Counted from the stretch's first letter, positions 8,623 to 17,621 are shown. The stretch: DNA of 21,708 bases from an uncultured Rikenellaceae bacterium (GCA_947074135.1 CAMTOL010000010.1:1-21708), one strand, 5' to 3'. Program-made: numbers and translations. The notes: generated by a model not told the origin, from the sequence alone.

Positions 8623-10233
8623 CTATAGAGTAGGATCAATAGCTCCAGATGGGTCTGGGTTGTTTAAATCCTTAAGCGCATTGTTATTTTGAATCTCGCT
8701 ATTAGGGATAGGAAGTATCCAGCAAGGTTTAATTCCAACAGCATTAAGTTTAAAGGTATTTGCTGGAGCATTAGTACCCGAATAACTTTGAAGAGTACCT
8801 AATTTAAGGCGTTTAGCATCAAAGAATGCAGTACCTTCACCCCAGAACTCGATTCTCTTTTGGAAGATCACCTCTTCTTGGAATGATTCAAGAGATCTAG
8901 CTGCATATTCGTAGTCAGGTTGACGATAAGTCTGCATAAATGAGTTCAAAGCTTGAACACCTGAAGAAAGATTAGCTACACCAAGAGCTTCAGCCTCGAT
9001 AAGATACATCTCTTCGATACGCATAAGAGGTACATCAGAAGCACCACCTGTTGAATAAGTTTTCCAATCACCACCAACTGGGCGGAATTTGATACTCATA
9101 TAGTTAGGGCTCTCTTCAATCCAGTCACTACCACGACTAGATTTGTAGTCATAGAAATCAAATTTCTGAGGGTCCAACCAACTATGTTTACGGAAGTCTG
9201 TATCAGAAATACGATCATAAAGTTGTTTATTGATAACATATTTTACCAAGTTACCATAACCCCAGTTTGCTTCAGCACTAACCCAACCAATATAGTTACA
9301 AAGGTTACCCATATTTTCTGCACTATACTTGATATACCACATCCACGCACTATTAACACTGTTAAAACCAGTATTAACATCTTCCCATTGAGTTTGAGTA
9401 AGTGGCGTACAACCAGCAGCGCTAATAGCCTTGCGAGCAAATTCTGCTGCTTTAGGATAATCAAGGTTTGTTAGATAAGTACGAGCTTTAAGACCATAAA
9501 CAACAGCTAAACTAGGATATAATTTAGATGAAGGAGAGAAGTTAGAAAGATAACCTTCTGCTTTATCAAGGTCGCCCATAATAAAATCGAACATCTCTTG
9601 ACGAGTTACACGTGGATTGTTAACACCATCAGCCTCAGCAGTTTTTTCTGTAACAATAGGCACAGTAAGACCTAATATATTACTATTTACATCTGTATAT
9701 TGATTTTGAACTGGTTCAAAAACATTCCATAGGTTGTGATAAGCTAATGCTCTATAAGCATATGCCATACCAAGATAACCTAATTGAATATCACTCGCGC
9801 CATCAGGATTAACAGCACCAATGATATCGTTAGATGACTTAACGAACATATAAAGTGTACGCCAAGTAAGAAACGAAGTATATGAGTCAGGTCCTACACC
9901 AATAGAGGTATTACATCTTTGATAGTGGTCGTAACCAGAAGTAGTAGGGAAGATATCTCCCAACATTTGAGTATATGCAATCATCAAAGCAGGATATGCC
10001 ATATCAAGCTCAGAAGTTTGACCACCATACACCAAATAGCTTTGAACCATTTGAGCAGGAAGACCATTCATTGCCGCCTCAAGAGCAGAAGCAGAACCAC
10101 CCACTTGTTCTTGAGTCACTGTACCACCTTGAGGAAATGTCTCTTTGATACAACTAGACAAAACAACGGCACCAAAGGCAGACAGCATAAATATTTTTAT
10201 TGTTCTTTTCATTTGCATTTTCGTTTTTGTCAT
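8623..10233 (-). CDS. susD: SusD/RagB-family nutrient-binding lipoprotein
   Basis: This lipoprotein of 536 residues forms the lid over its SusC partner at the outer membrane and helps capture ligand. The signal peptide ends at lipobox VVLSSC (Cys28). The SusD fold is shown by the TPR-like helical part (LGYLGMAYAYRALAYHNLWNVF, VYGLKARTYLTNLDYPKAAEFARKAI) and by the C-terminal RIEEMYLIEAEA, with RIEFWGEGTAFFDAKRL near the end, all family hallmarks. The first ATG overlaps the susC stop by one base (TAATG), which suggests translational coupling. In-frame ATGs at 10218 and 10212 are alternatives; MKRTIKIF at the latter is a typical signal-peptide start. The ligand cannot be read from sequence. The symbol marks the family, not starch specificity. 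Confidence 0.93.
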   Translation of the reverse strand: MTKTKMQMKRTIKIFMLSAFGAVVLSSCIKETFPQGGTVTQEQVGGSASALEAAMNGLPAQMVQSYLVYGGQTSELDMAYPALMIAYTQMLGDIFPTTSGYDHYQRCNTSIGVGPDSYTSFLTWRTLYMFVKSSNDIIGAVNPDGASDIQLGYLGMAYAYRALAYHNLWNVFEPVQNQYTDVNSNILGLTVPIVTEKTAEADGVNNPRVTRQEMFDFIMGDLDKAEGYLSNFSPSSKLYPSLAVVYGLKARTYLTNLDYPKAAEFARKAISAAGCTPLTQTQWEDVNTGFNSVNSAWMWYIKYSAENMGNLCNYIGWVSAEANWGYGNLVKYVINKQLYDRISDTDFRKHSWLDPQKFDFYDYKSSRGSDWIEESPNYMSIKFRPVGGDWKTYSTGGASDVPLMRIEEMYLIEAEALGVANLSSGVQALNSFMQTYRQPDYEYAARSLESFQEEVIFQKRIEFWGEGTAFFDAKRLKLGTLQSYSGTNAPANTFKLNAVGIKPCWILPIPNSEIQNNNALKDLNNPDPSGAIDPTL

Positions 10234-13200
10234 TAGAATTTAATATTAATACCTCCTGAAATAGTTTTCATAGGAGAGTAATACGAACTACCTGAAGCAC
10301 CATAAGCTTGACGTGGGTCATATCCTTGACGCGCAGATGAGTACCACAAATTCTCAGCAGCTACATAGAAACGAATTGAGTTAACGCCGAAACTAGTTGT
10401 CCATTTTTGTGGTAGAGTATAACCAACATTAATATTTTGAAGATTTAGATAACTTGCATTTACCAAGAAACGTGAAGAAGAAGCAGCAGAATATGTGTCA
10501 CCATATTGGAATCTAGGAATATTACTTGTAGTATTCTCAGGTGACCAAGAGTTTAATACATCAGCATGGAAGTTGTAACCTGCGCTTGAGCCTGCAGGAC
10601 TTGCCATAAATGAAGCATAACCTGAATCGTATCCTTTACCACCAACTTGGTATGTGAAGTTAATCGAGAAGTCAAAGCCGTAAAGATAAAGAGTAGTTCC
10701 AAAACCACCATATAGATCAGGAATAGGAGATGAACCATCAATTATATAGAAATCTGCATCAGCATATACTTTAGTAGTTTCACGTTCACCTGTGCGAACA
10801 CCACCTTCACCCTTAACATCTTTATACCACAAAGACTCACCAGTTTCAGCATCTACACCTGCATAATCTTTTAGATACCAAGTATATAGAGATACACCTT
10901 CAGCAACAAAGGCACTACCTGATTGGTAACCATAGTATGCATTACCTTTAGTATCGTAAGCTGTTTTAGTTTTCTTAGCCTCGTCAAGCATAGTGATACG
11001 GTTTTTCAACCAAGTAAGGTTAGCATTGACATCCCATCTGATATCTTTAGAATTAAAGATATTGAAGTTAAGAGCAAGTTCCGCACCATAGTTGCTCATA
11101 TCACCTACGTTAGCGTAGTATGAAGAGTAACCCATTGAAGGAGCAACTGAGAACGAGAAGAGCATATTAGTAGTTTTACGGTTAAAGTACTCTAAACTAC
11201 CAGAGATACGATTCAAGAAACCGAATTCAACACCAGCATTGAAGTTAGTATTTGTTTCCCAAGTAATATTTTTACTACCTTTTGAATCAAACATAACAGA
11301 AACGTTACCATCAGAGTTAGCAATAGTATAGGTATCAGTATAACGGTAGTTACCAATATTGTCATTACCTTGAGAACCAATACTTGCTTTAACTTTAAGT
11401 TCGTTCAACCAATCAAACTGCATCCAAGACTCACGGTTCATCAACCAAGCTGCACCCAAAGACCAGAAGTTACCCCAACGAGCCTCAGGAGCGAAACGTG
11501 ATGAAGCATCACGACGGAATGAACCAGAGAAGAACAATTTGTTGTCATAGTCATATCCCAATCTAAAGAAATAACCTTCGTTATTGTATTGTGTTTGGTA
11601 TGAACTTGCACTTTGACCATCAACTACTGCACCACTAAGCTCTTTATTGTCTTGAGAGAACATATTAGATTTGCTTGCGTATAGATAGTAGTATTTAGTA
11701 TCAAAATATTCGTGACCCAACATAGCAGAGATGTTATGTTTGTCAGCGAAAGTTTTAGTATAGTTCAAAAGTTGTTGGTAGTTAACGTCGAAAGAGCGAA
11801 CGTGAGATTTACCAACAGTACCTTTAGTCGATGCAAATTGACCATAATAAGGGTTAAGAACTGTAGTACCACGAGTTTCGTCAAGTCCGATAGTTGCGTT
11901 AACAGTAAGTTTAAGACCTTCCATAAAAGTTACGTCAAGGTATGTAGAACCAGACATCGCATTTCCTTCACTGTTACGAGTATTAAGTCTGTTATCCATA
12001 AGCGAGTTAGCATTACTCAAAAGAGCACGATTCATACCAGCATTCATACCGTTACCGTAGTCCATCATTTCGAAGCCATTATCGTCAAGTTTAACCTTAC
12101 CATCACCTGTACGAACATACAGAGGATAGATAGGAGCCATTTGAGATGTAAATGCCCAAACGTTACCTGTTGAATTAGAAGAACCGTTGTTTGCTAGTTG
12201 GTCAGAGTTAAATTTAGTGTAAGAAACATTTGCTCCTACTTTTAACCAACTTTTAGCTTGATAATCAGATCTTAGACGAGCAGTCAAACGTGACATACCA
12301 GAACCAGCTGTGATACCTTCATTTGAAAGGTAAGACAAAGAGCTGAAGTAAGTTACACGATCGCTACCACCCGAGATATTGATGTTATACTCTTGGCGAG
12401 CACCATTACGATAACCAGCTTCGGTCCAATCATCTGGTGTAACCCAATAGTCTTCACCACCATAGTTTACCATACGACCAAGAGTAGCATTAGGGTTAAC
12501 TTTACCGTTCATACCGATAAACTTCTGACCAGCAGGAGTAGTATAAACATTATAACCTAGACCGCCACTACCAGCAGGGCCGAATAAGTTTGCGTTTACC
12601 AATGCATTAGCCTCAGCAGCTGATCTTCCTTGACCTAGGTAAAAAGCATTAACTGCAGCAGCATGAGTTTCGTAGTAAAGTGCTGGGTTATTGATAACGT
12701 TATAGTTAGAAATACCACGAGTATTAACACCATACTTAGCATCAACAGAAACAACAGCATCACCTGCTTTTGCTTTCTTAGTTGTAATCATAATAACACC
12801 ATTCGCACCACGAGCACCGTAAAGAGCATTTGAAGCAGCATCTTTAAGTACTGTCATCGACTCAACGTCAGCAGGGTTGATATTTGAGATATCACCACTA
12901 TAAGGCGCACCGTCAACGATAATAAGTGGAGCCATACCTGCTGAGATAGAGCTAAATCCACGAATACGGATAGTTGATGAAGAACCTGGAGCTCCGTTGC
13001 TTGATGTTAGTTGAACACCAGCAACTGCACCCGCTAGTGCATTTGTTACGTTAGATACTTGCGATTTAGCGATTTGATCACCACCAACCACAGCTGCCGA
13101 ACCTGTAAACGATCTCTTTGTTGAAACACCAAATGCAGTCACGATAACATTATCGATTTGTTGTGCATCTGTTTCCATAACAAAGTCAACAGTTTGTCCG

Positions 13201-13466
13201 GCTGACGACACAATCTGTTCTTGTGTTGTAAGACCTGCAAACGAGGCAACAAGAATCTTCTCTGCTGAAGCAGGTATTGTAAGTTTGTACATACCGTTTA
13301 CATCAGACATTGTTGCTGTGCTAGTACCTTTAACTAAAATAGTTGCTCCGATAACTGGAGAGCCGTCATCTGCGTAAGTTACCTTACCGCTAACTTGCCA
13401 GTTTTGAGCAGATAGCGTTAAAGCACTTGCAAACAACAATACAAAAAAGAGTAAAACTTTTTTCAT
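10233..13466 (-). CDS. susC: SusC/RagA-family TonB-linked outer-membrane transporter
   Basis: This protein of 1077 residues is a TonB-dependent importer in the outer membrane. Residues 1-20 are a signal peptide ending SAQ. Residues about 24-98 are the CarboxypepD_reg-like domain (VSGKVTYADDGSPVIGATILVKGT). A TonB-box-like DNVIVTAFG lies at 105-113. The plug domain spans about 115-232, with the hallmark LIIVDGAPY at 181-189 and LKDAASNALYGARGANGVIMITTK. A 22-strand barrel follows and ends in Phe, the usual signal for barrel insertion. There is no STN signalling domain, so direct sigma/anti-sigma signalling is unlikely. Length is normal for the family. The gene has a strong promoter and a structured leader and is followed by susD with a one-base overlap. 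The substrate is unknown. Confidence 0.96.
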   Translation of the reverse strand: MKKVLLFFVLLFASALTLSAQNWQVSGKVTYADDGSPVIGATILVKGTSTATMSDVNGMYKLTIPASAEKILVASFAGLTTQEQIVSSAGQTVDFVMETDAQQIDNVIVTAFGVSTKRSFTGSAAVVGGDQIAKSQVSNVTNALAGAVAGVQLTSSNGAPGSSSTIRIRGFSSISAGMAPLIIVDGAPYSGDISNINPADVESMTVLKDAASNALYGARGANGVIMITTKKAKAGDAVVSVDAKYGVNTRGISNYNVINNPALYYETHAAAVNAFYLGQGRSAAEANALVNANLFGPAGSGGLGYNVYTTPAGQKFIGMNGKVNPNATLGRMVNYGGEDYWVTPDDWTEAGYRNGARQEYNINISGGSDRVTYFSSLSYLSNEGITAGSGMSRLTARLRSDYQAKSWLKVGANVSYTKFNSDQLANNGSSNSTGNVWAFTSQMAPIYPLYVRTGDGKVKLDDNGFEMMDYGNGMNAGMNRALLSNANSLMDNRLNTRNSEGNAMSGSTYLDVTFMEGLKLTVNATIGLDETRGTTVLNPYYGQFASTKGTVGKSHVRSFDVNYQQLLNYTKTFADKHNISAMLGHEYFDTKYYYLYASKSNMFSQDNKELSGAVVDGQSASSYQTQYNNEGYFFRLGYDYDNKLFFSGSFRRDASSRFAPEARWGNFWSLGAAWLMNRESWMQFDWLNELKVKASIGSQGNDNIGNYRYTDTYTIANSDGNVSVMFDSKGSKNITWETNTNFNAGVEFGFLNRISGSLEYFNRKTTNMLFSFSVAPSMGYSSYYANVGDMSNYGAELALNFNIFNSKDIRWDVNANLTWLKNRITMLDEAKKTKTAYDTKGNAYYGYQSGSAFVAEGVSLYTWYLKDYAGVDAETGESLWYKDVKGEGGVRTGERETTKVYADADFYIIDGSSPIPDLYGGFGTTLYLYGFDFSINFTYQVGGKGYDSGYASFMASPAGSSAGYNFHADVLNSWSPENTTSNIPRFQYGDTYSAASSSRFLVNASYLNLQNINVGYTLPQKWTTSFGVNSIRFYVAAENLWYSSARQGYDPRQAYGASGSSYYSPMKTISGGINIKF

Positions 13467-13584
13467 ACTTTGTAGTTTTTTGTTAATAAAATTTAGTTAA
13501 TTGTTGAATAGGTTGCTAAATAATCTTCAAAAAATCCCCAAAAGCTGTGTCTTGTCCTGTTCTAACACCTACCTTTGCCGCAAA

Positions 13585-13607
13585 TGTCACTCTCTGTTAT
13601 AGTGACA
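13585..13607 (-). other. Hairpin in the susC leader
   Basis: TGTCACT (13585-13591) and AGTGACA (13601-13607) form a 7-base perfect stem with a 9-base loop. CAAA (13581-13584) and TTTG (13613-13616) can extend it past a bulge. It lies within the predicted 5' leader of susC, about 120 bases before the start codon, with no T-run following. It could be an mRNA stability or small-RNA target site; this is inference. The rest of the gap 13467-13842 holds the promoter and nothing else I can support. Confidence 0.5.
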
Positions 13608-13654
13608 CCGCGTTTGGACACTCCTCTTCAATTCTTTCACACCTAGTTCATTTG

Positions 13655-13686
13655 CAAAACTAATGATTTTTTCTTAAAAATTCAAA
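13655..13686 (-). promoter_or_regulatory. Promoter of the susC-susD-lipoprotein operon
   Basis: On the minus strand, TTTG (13683-13686), a 20-base spacer and TAGTTTTG (13655-13662) match the Bacteroidota promoter consensus exactly. The predicted transcript start is near 13648, giving a leader of about 180 bases to the susC ATG. Such a long leader is often used for regulation of sus-like operons by RNA. Confidence 0.72.
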
Positions 13687-13842
13687 TTTTATTACATTTT
13701 TTATAAACATTTATTAAATTATCTACTTTGGGGTATTACTTTTTTAAAGTAAATTACAGTCAATTAATAAAATAATTTAAAAACAAAAAATGGTAAAATT
13801 TTAGTTTGCACATATATAGGACGCAGCCTAAGATTAAGAACG

Positions 13843-14790
13843 TTAACGAGCTATAAAACTAACTATAAGCAATTGTAGAGCGTGATAAATCATAATAGGA
13901 AGCAGCAAAAGACCTGCTGACGAAGGGTTGTCAATGAGAACTGCACTCATAACGGTTGCGTGAACTAATGACTTCTTAGACCCACAAAATAGAGCGGTTA
14001 TCGTATCTTGACGATTAAAACTGAGTAGTTTTGAAACAATTTTAATAAGATAATAAATCATAAAGAAAAGAGCCATCATACCAAAACAGAGTATAATCAT
14101 CTCCACAAAACTCAGATTATCGAATATCCGAGCCTCGAAACCTTCACAAAAAGCTGTATATACTATTAATAGTATAACACCCTGGTCGAACCAACGCAAA
14201 GTAACACGGTGTGAATCCGCCCAACTACCCCATTTACGATTAAACGCAATACCTAGTCCAACAGGCACAACAACCTGAACAAGCAACTTTATTAGTACAT
14301 CGCCCAACGAAGCAGCACCCATATCAGCAGTCAAATAGAGCGACATCCACAGCGGAGTGACGAAAATACCTATCAACGACGAAATAGAGGCATCGAAAAT
14401 TGCGGCAGGAACATTACCTTTGGCTATCGAAACCATTACCACACTCGACGAAACTGTTGAGGGGAGAGCAGCTACAAAAAAAACACCCAACCACAAAGGA
14501 TCGTTCATATCGGCCCTTAATAACCATAATGTAAGAAGGGTAACTAAAGGAAAAACGACAAAGGTAGCTATCTGAACCACAATATGCAGTTTCACATTAC
14601 TTAATCCAGCTTTTAACTTCTGCCCATTGAGTTTTAAACCATAGAAGAAGAAAACCCCAACAACTCCCCAATTTGCTACTTCAGAGGGGTCAAACCAGCT
14701 ATTTGGCAAACCTATGGGCGGGTATAACCACGCCAAAGTAATCATCAGCAATATAAGAAGTATAAAAGGATCGAGTATTCGTTTGAGCAT
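13843..14790 (-). CDS. Bile acid:sodium symporter family transporter (YfeH-like)
   Basis: This integral membrane protein of 315 residues has about nine or ten hydrophobic helices and belongs to the bile acid:sodium symporter superfamily, in the SBF-like branch that includes E. coli YfeH. Marks are FFYGLKLNGQKLKAGL near residue 50, the segment FFVAALPSTVSSSVVMVSIAKGN and then AAIFDASISSLIGIFVTPLW, the crossover region that normally binds sodium and substrate. The real substrate is unknown; members carry varied organic anions. The frame stays open to a TTG at 14799, but the ATG at 14790 (MLKRILDPF) is the better start. The gene has its own region downstream of the kor operon terminator. I see no clear terminator after its stop. 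Confidence 0.88.
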   Translation of the reverse strand: MLKRILDPFILLILLMITLAWLYPPIGLPNSWFDPSEVANWGVVGVFFFYGLKLNGQKLKAGLSNVKLHIVVQIATFVVFPLVTLLTLWLLRADMNDPLWLGVFFVAALPSTVSSSVVMVSIAKGNVPAAIFDASISSLIGIFVTPLWMSLYLTADMGAASLGDVLIKLLVQVVVPVGLGIAFNRKWGSWADSHRVTLRWFDQGVILLIVYTAFCEGFEARIFDNLSFVEMIILCFGMMALFFMIYYLIKIVSKLLSFNRQDTITALFCGSKKSLVHATVMSAVLIDNPSSAGLLLLPIMIYHALQLLIVSFIAR

Positions 14791-14833
14791 TTTTCGCAAT
14801 TAATTTACCATTAAAGAATGATTTAAAGAGGCA

Positions 14834-14841
14834 CAAATATA
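14834..14841 (-). promoter_or_regulatory. Possible -7 element for the YfeH-like transporter gene
   Basis: TATATTTG on the minus strand matches TAnnTTTG and lies about 44 bases before the ATG at 14790. It abuts the T-run of the preceding terminator. The expected TTTG upstream is missing, since that region is occupied by the terminator palindrome, so support is partial. Confidence 0.35.
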
Positions 14842-14880
14842 AAAAAAGAAGTTGTACTATTATAATAATAGTACAACTTC
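14841..14880 (-). terminator. Terminator of the kor operon (perfect 16+1+16 palindrome)
   Basis: Bases 14848-14863 are a perfect inverted complement of 14865-14880 around a single central base at 14864. On the minus strand the hairpin is followed by seven T (complement of 14841-14847). It lies 36 bases after the stop of korC, so it ends the korDABC-like transcript. Confidence 0.93.
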
Positions 14881-14916
14881 AATTTCAAATCTAATTACCT
14901 CAGAGAGAGTTTAAGA

Positions 14917-15453
14917 CTACTCGACCGATTCCATTCCAACACGAATTGCCTCCTCATTGGCAGGAATTAATTTATGAGCGCGTTCTGGTAACGATTTTTT
15001 GAGTCCCTTTACCACATTTTCTATTGTAACCACTGGTTTTAGCTTCAGATAAGCTCCTAGCACAATCATATTGAACACTTTAGCATTACCAAGTTTACCT
15101 GCTAGTTCGGTTGCAGCAATTGTATGAACTTTAATATCAGCTCGTTTTGGAGGATGCGTAATACCATTAGGATCATACAACAATATACCGCCTGGTTTAA
15201 CAGCGTTTTCAAACTTATCCATTGATTGTTGGTTCAGTATGATAACGGTATCAAACTCTTGAATCACAGGCGAACTGATACGATCATCGCTCAATATTAC
15301 AGTAACATTTGCTGTACCTCCACGCATTTCAGGTCCATACGATGGCATCCACGACACCTCGTTTCCTTGCATTACTCCTGAATAAGCTAAGATTTTTCCC
15401 ATTGACAGTACTCCTTGACCGCCAAAACCTGCTATAATTATCTCTTCTTTCAT
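14917..15453 (-). CDS. korC: 2-oxoacid:ferredoxin oxidoreductase, gamma subunit
   Basis: This protein of 178 residues is the gamma subunit of a pyruvate/2-oxoglutarate/2-oxoisovalerate-type ferredoxin oxidoreductase. It opens with IIIAGFGGQGVLSMGKILAYSG, the glycine-rich start of the family, and has the hallmark PSYGPEMRGGTANVTVILSD, then a KVFNMIVLGAYLK segment. Length fits free-standing gamma subunits (about 180). The gene is last in the operon, 30 bases after korB and just before the terminator. Which 2-oxoacid is preferred (2-oxoglutarate or a branched-chain acid) cannot be settled from sequence here; the Kor symbol follows the four-subunit arrangement. Confidence 0.9.
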   Translation of the reverse strand: MKEEIIIAGFGGQGVLSMGKILAYSGVMQGNEVSWMPSYGPEMRGGTANVTVILSDDRISSPVIQEFDTVIILNQQSMDKFENAVKPGGILLYDPNGITHPPKRADIKVHTIAATELAGKLGNAKVFNMIVLGAYLKLKPVVTIENVVKGLKKSLPERAHKLIPANEEAIRVGMESVE

Positions 15454-15483
15454 TGTTTTACGTTTTTAGGGATATTATTAAAC

Positions 15484-16245
15484 TTAGCCGTTATTTTTCA
15501 AATCACCAAGAGGATACTCAGGGAACATATTTTCACGCATCCAATCGTTCGAAGCAACAGGCGAAAGTTTCCAACCGCTATTACAAGTCGCTACAATCTC
15601 TACAAACGAAGTTCCTTTACATCCAATTGAGTTCTCAAAAGCTTTTTTAATAGCTTTTTTAGCAGCTCTAACTGCAGCTGGTTTATCAACACTTTGGCGA
15701 GTAACATAAGTCACTCCCGGCATCATCGCAGCTATCTCACCCATCTTATAAGGAAAACCATTAAGAGCAGTATCACGACCGTAAGGCGTGGTGGCTGTTT
15801 TTTGACCAATAAGCGTTGTAGGAGCCATCTGACCTCCCGTCATACCATAAATAGCGTTATTGATAAAGATAATAACAATATTCTCTCCTCTGACAAGTGA
15901 GTGAATAGTTTCAGCAGTACCAATTGCAGCCAAGTCGCCATCACCTTGATAGGTGAACACTAAGCGATCTGGCATCAGACGTTTTAGAGCCGTTGCTATC
16001 GCAGGGGCACGTCCGTGAGCAGCTTGAACCCAATCTATATCAATATAGTTGTACGCCAATACAGAACACCCAACAGGCGAAACTGCTACCGCATTGTCCT
16101 CTAAACCCATCTCGTCGATAAGTTCTGCAACAATCTTATGCACAGTACCGTGAGAGCATCCTGGACAATAGTGCATAGTGTTATTTGTGATTAAGCGAGG
16201 TTTTTGATAAACCATATTTTCGCTAATTTTCTCTACTTTCATCAT
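15484..16245 (-). CDS. korB: 2-oxoacid:ferredoxin oxidoreductase, beta (TPP-binding) subunit
   Basis: This protein of 253 residues binds thiamine diphosphate and carries out decarboxylation of the 2-oxoacid with CoA, passing electrons on to ferredoxin. YCPGCSHGTVHKIV near the N-terminus is the CPGC motif of the family. GDGDLAAIGTAETIHSLVRG followed by IIFINNAIYGMTGGQ is the TPP and magnesium site (GDG ... NN). Length is normal for beta subunits of this type. The frame extends three bases further to a TTG at 16248, but the ATG at 16245 is preferred; a second ATG at 16242 is equally possible. It lies 17 bases after korA. Confidence 0.93.
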   Translation of the reverse strand: MMKVEKISENMVYQKPRLITNNTMHYCPGCSHGTVHKIVAELIDEMGLEDNAVAVSPVGCSVLAYNYIDIDWVQAAHGRAPAIATALKRLMPDRLVFTYQGDGDLAAIGTAETIHSLVRGENIVIIFINNAIYGMTGGQMAPTTLIGQKTATTPYGRDTALNGFPYKMGEIAAMMPGVTYVTRQSVDKPAAVRAAKKAIKKAFENSIGCKGTSFVEIVATCNSGWKLSPVASNDWMRENMFPEYPLGDLKNNG

Positions 16246-16262
16246 CAAACAAGTCAGTTAAA

Positions 16263-17348
16263 TTACATTAATGCTTTAAGAGCTTCGTAAACCTCAGCTG
16301 GTGAGTGAACAACGCCGCCAAAACGACCGAAGTGCTCTACTCTACACTTGCAAGCGCAGCCAACTGCCAAACGTACATCTTCGACCATTTGACCTGCACT
16401 CATCTCTACCGATAGGATAACTTTAGAGTGCTCAGCAGCTTTTGCGATAATCTCAGTTGGGAATGGGAAAAGGGTGATTGGACGAATCAAACCAACTTTA
16501 TGCCCCTCTTTACGCATATCCTCAACAACTTTCATACAGATACGCGAACTCGTACCATATGCAACCATTATATACTCTGCATCTTCGACTTGAATCTGTT
16601 CGCAAAGAACCTCGTTTTTCTCTATTTCGCGATATTTCTTTTGCAAATGAAGATTATGTTGTTCCAAATCGACAGAATCCAAGAATAGTGAGTTTGCAAG
16701 ATTTGCCTTACCACGCGATGCTTTACGACCAGTTGTAGCCCAATCACCACACTCTTTTGCCAACTCCTCTTCAGTACGGCGAGGGCGTTCAGGCGAAAGG
16801 GTAACCTTCTCCATCATCTGACCAATAATACCATCGGTAAGGATAACGGCTGGAATACGATATTTGAATGCTAAATCAAAGCCAAGTCCAACAAAATCAT
16901 TCATCTCTTGTACCGAGTTCGGTGCAAGTACTATAAGTTTATAGTCACCGTGTCCACCACCTTTCACCAACTGGAAATAGTCAGCCTGAGATGCTTGGAT
17001 AGAGCCCAAACCTGGACCCCCACGCGCAACATTAACAACTAAACAAGGAAGCTCTGCACCCGCCAAGTAACTCAATCCTTCACACATAAGCGAAAGACCT
17101 GGACTTGAAGAGCTGGTCATAACTCTTTTGCCGGCAGCTGCGCCACCGTAAATCATATTAATCGACGAAGTTTCACTTTCAGCCTGTAGAACCACCATAC
17201 CAGTAGTCAACCAAGGACGTTCATCCATAAGTGTCTCCATAACCTCACTCTGAGGAGTGATAGGATAACCAAAGTAACCATCAGCACCACAACGAATAGC
17301 TGCGATTGCCAACACCTCGTTACCCTTTAGTAATTTAATATCTTCCAT
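16263..17348 (-). CDS. korA: 2-oxoacid:ferredoxin oxidoreductase, alpha subunit
   Basis: This protein of 361 residues is the alpha subunit. It opens with LLKGNEVLAIAAIRCGADGYFGYPITPQSEVMETL, the classic KGN ... GYPITP motif of the pyrimidine-binding half of the TPP site. It continues with QAESETSSINMIYGGAAAGKRVMTSSSSPGLSLM and ends with a transketolase-C-like domain (IRPITLFPFPTEII ... VEMSAGQMVEDVRLAV). At about 360 residues it is of the short alpha type, annotated in relatives either as 2-oxoglutarate (KorA) or as branched-chain 2-oxoacid (VorB) oxidoreductase. It starts two bases after the ferredoxin subunit, so translation is probably coupled. The enzyme is cytoplasmic and oxygen-sensitive as a rule, which fits an anaerobe. 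Confidence 0.93.
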   Translation of the reverse strand: MEDIKLLKGNEVLAIAAIRCGADGYFGYPITPQSEVMETLMDERPWLTTGMVVLQAESETSSINMIYGGAAAGKRVMTSSSSPGLSLMCEGLSYLAGAELPCLVVNVARGGPGLGSIQASQADYFQLVKGGGHGDYKLIVLAPNSVQEMNDFVGLGFDLAFKYRIPAVILTDGIIGQMMEKVTLSPERPRRTEEELAKECGDWATTGRKASRGKANLANSLFLDSVDLEQHNLHLQKKYREIEKNEVLCEQIQVEDAEYIMVAYGTSSRICMKVVEDMRKEGHKVGLIRPITLFPFPTEIIAKAAEHSKVILSVEMSAGQMVEDVRLAVGCACKCRVEHFGRFGGVVHSPAEVYEALKALM

Positions 17349-17350
17349 TT

Positions 17351-17578
17351 TTACTCGAATTTCTTTTTATAAACAGTAATCACCGAGTCTGGACACACCA
17401 TTGCACATCCAGCACAACCAATGCAATCGTCTTCATTAAGCATAACCACGTAGTTATAACCCTTGTCGTTGACTTTTGCTCCGAGTTCAATAACCTTCGT
17501 AGGGCAGACAGAAACACAAACAGCACAGCCTTTGCATTTTTGAATGTCAACCTCTATTGTTCCTTTAATTTTAGCCAT
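17351..17578 (-). CDS. korD: 2-oxoacid:ferredoxin oxidoreductase, delta (2x[4Fe-4S]) subunit
   Basis: This small protein of 75 residues has two perfect CxxCxxCxxxCP motifs, with Cys 15, 18, 21, 25 and Cys 52, 55, 58, 62, so it holds two [4Fe-4S] clusters. It moves electrons from the TPP site to external ferredoxin. It is the first gene of the four-gene operon, two bases before korA. The leader upstream carries a shortened copy of the repeat seen before the DUF1015 gene (17622-17651). A stand-alone ferredoxin is the alternative reading, but the operon position argues for the delta subunit. Confidence 0.92.
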   Translation of the reverse strand: MAKIKGTIEVDIQKCKGCAVCVSVCPTKVIELGAKVNDKGYNYVVMLNEDDCIGCAGCAMVCPDSVITVYKKKFE

Positions 17579-17621
17579 TGTTTTAATTATTTTTCTTTAT
17601 CGTTTTTCTTTACGATTTCTA

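Noticed and set aside
11712..12173. A 153-codon plus-strand frame inside susC
   Set aside because: It is antisense to a well-supported SusC barrel and its low-complexity protein resembles nothing known; it is a shadow frame.
13467..13842. A small gene or riboswitch in the gap before susC
   Set aside because: No frame with a plausible start, and no conserved riboswitch core; only a promoter and one simple hairpin are supported.
14791..14799. TTG start for the YfeH-like transporter, three codons upstream
   Set aside because: An ATG follows at 14790 and begins a normal N-terminus.
16246..16248. TTG start for korB
   Set aside because: Two ATG codons follow directly (16245 and 16242).
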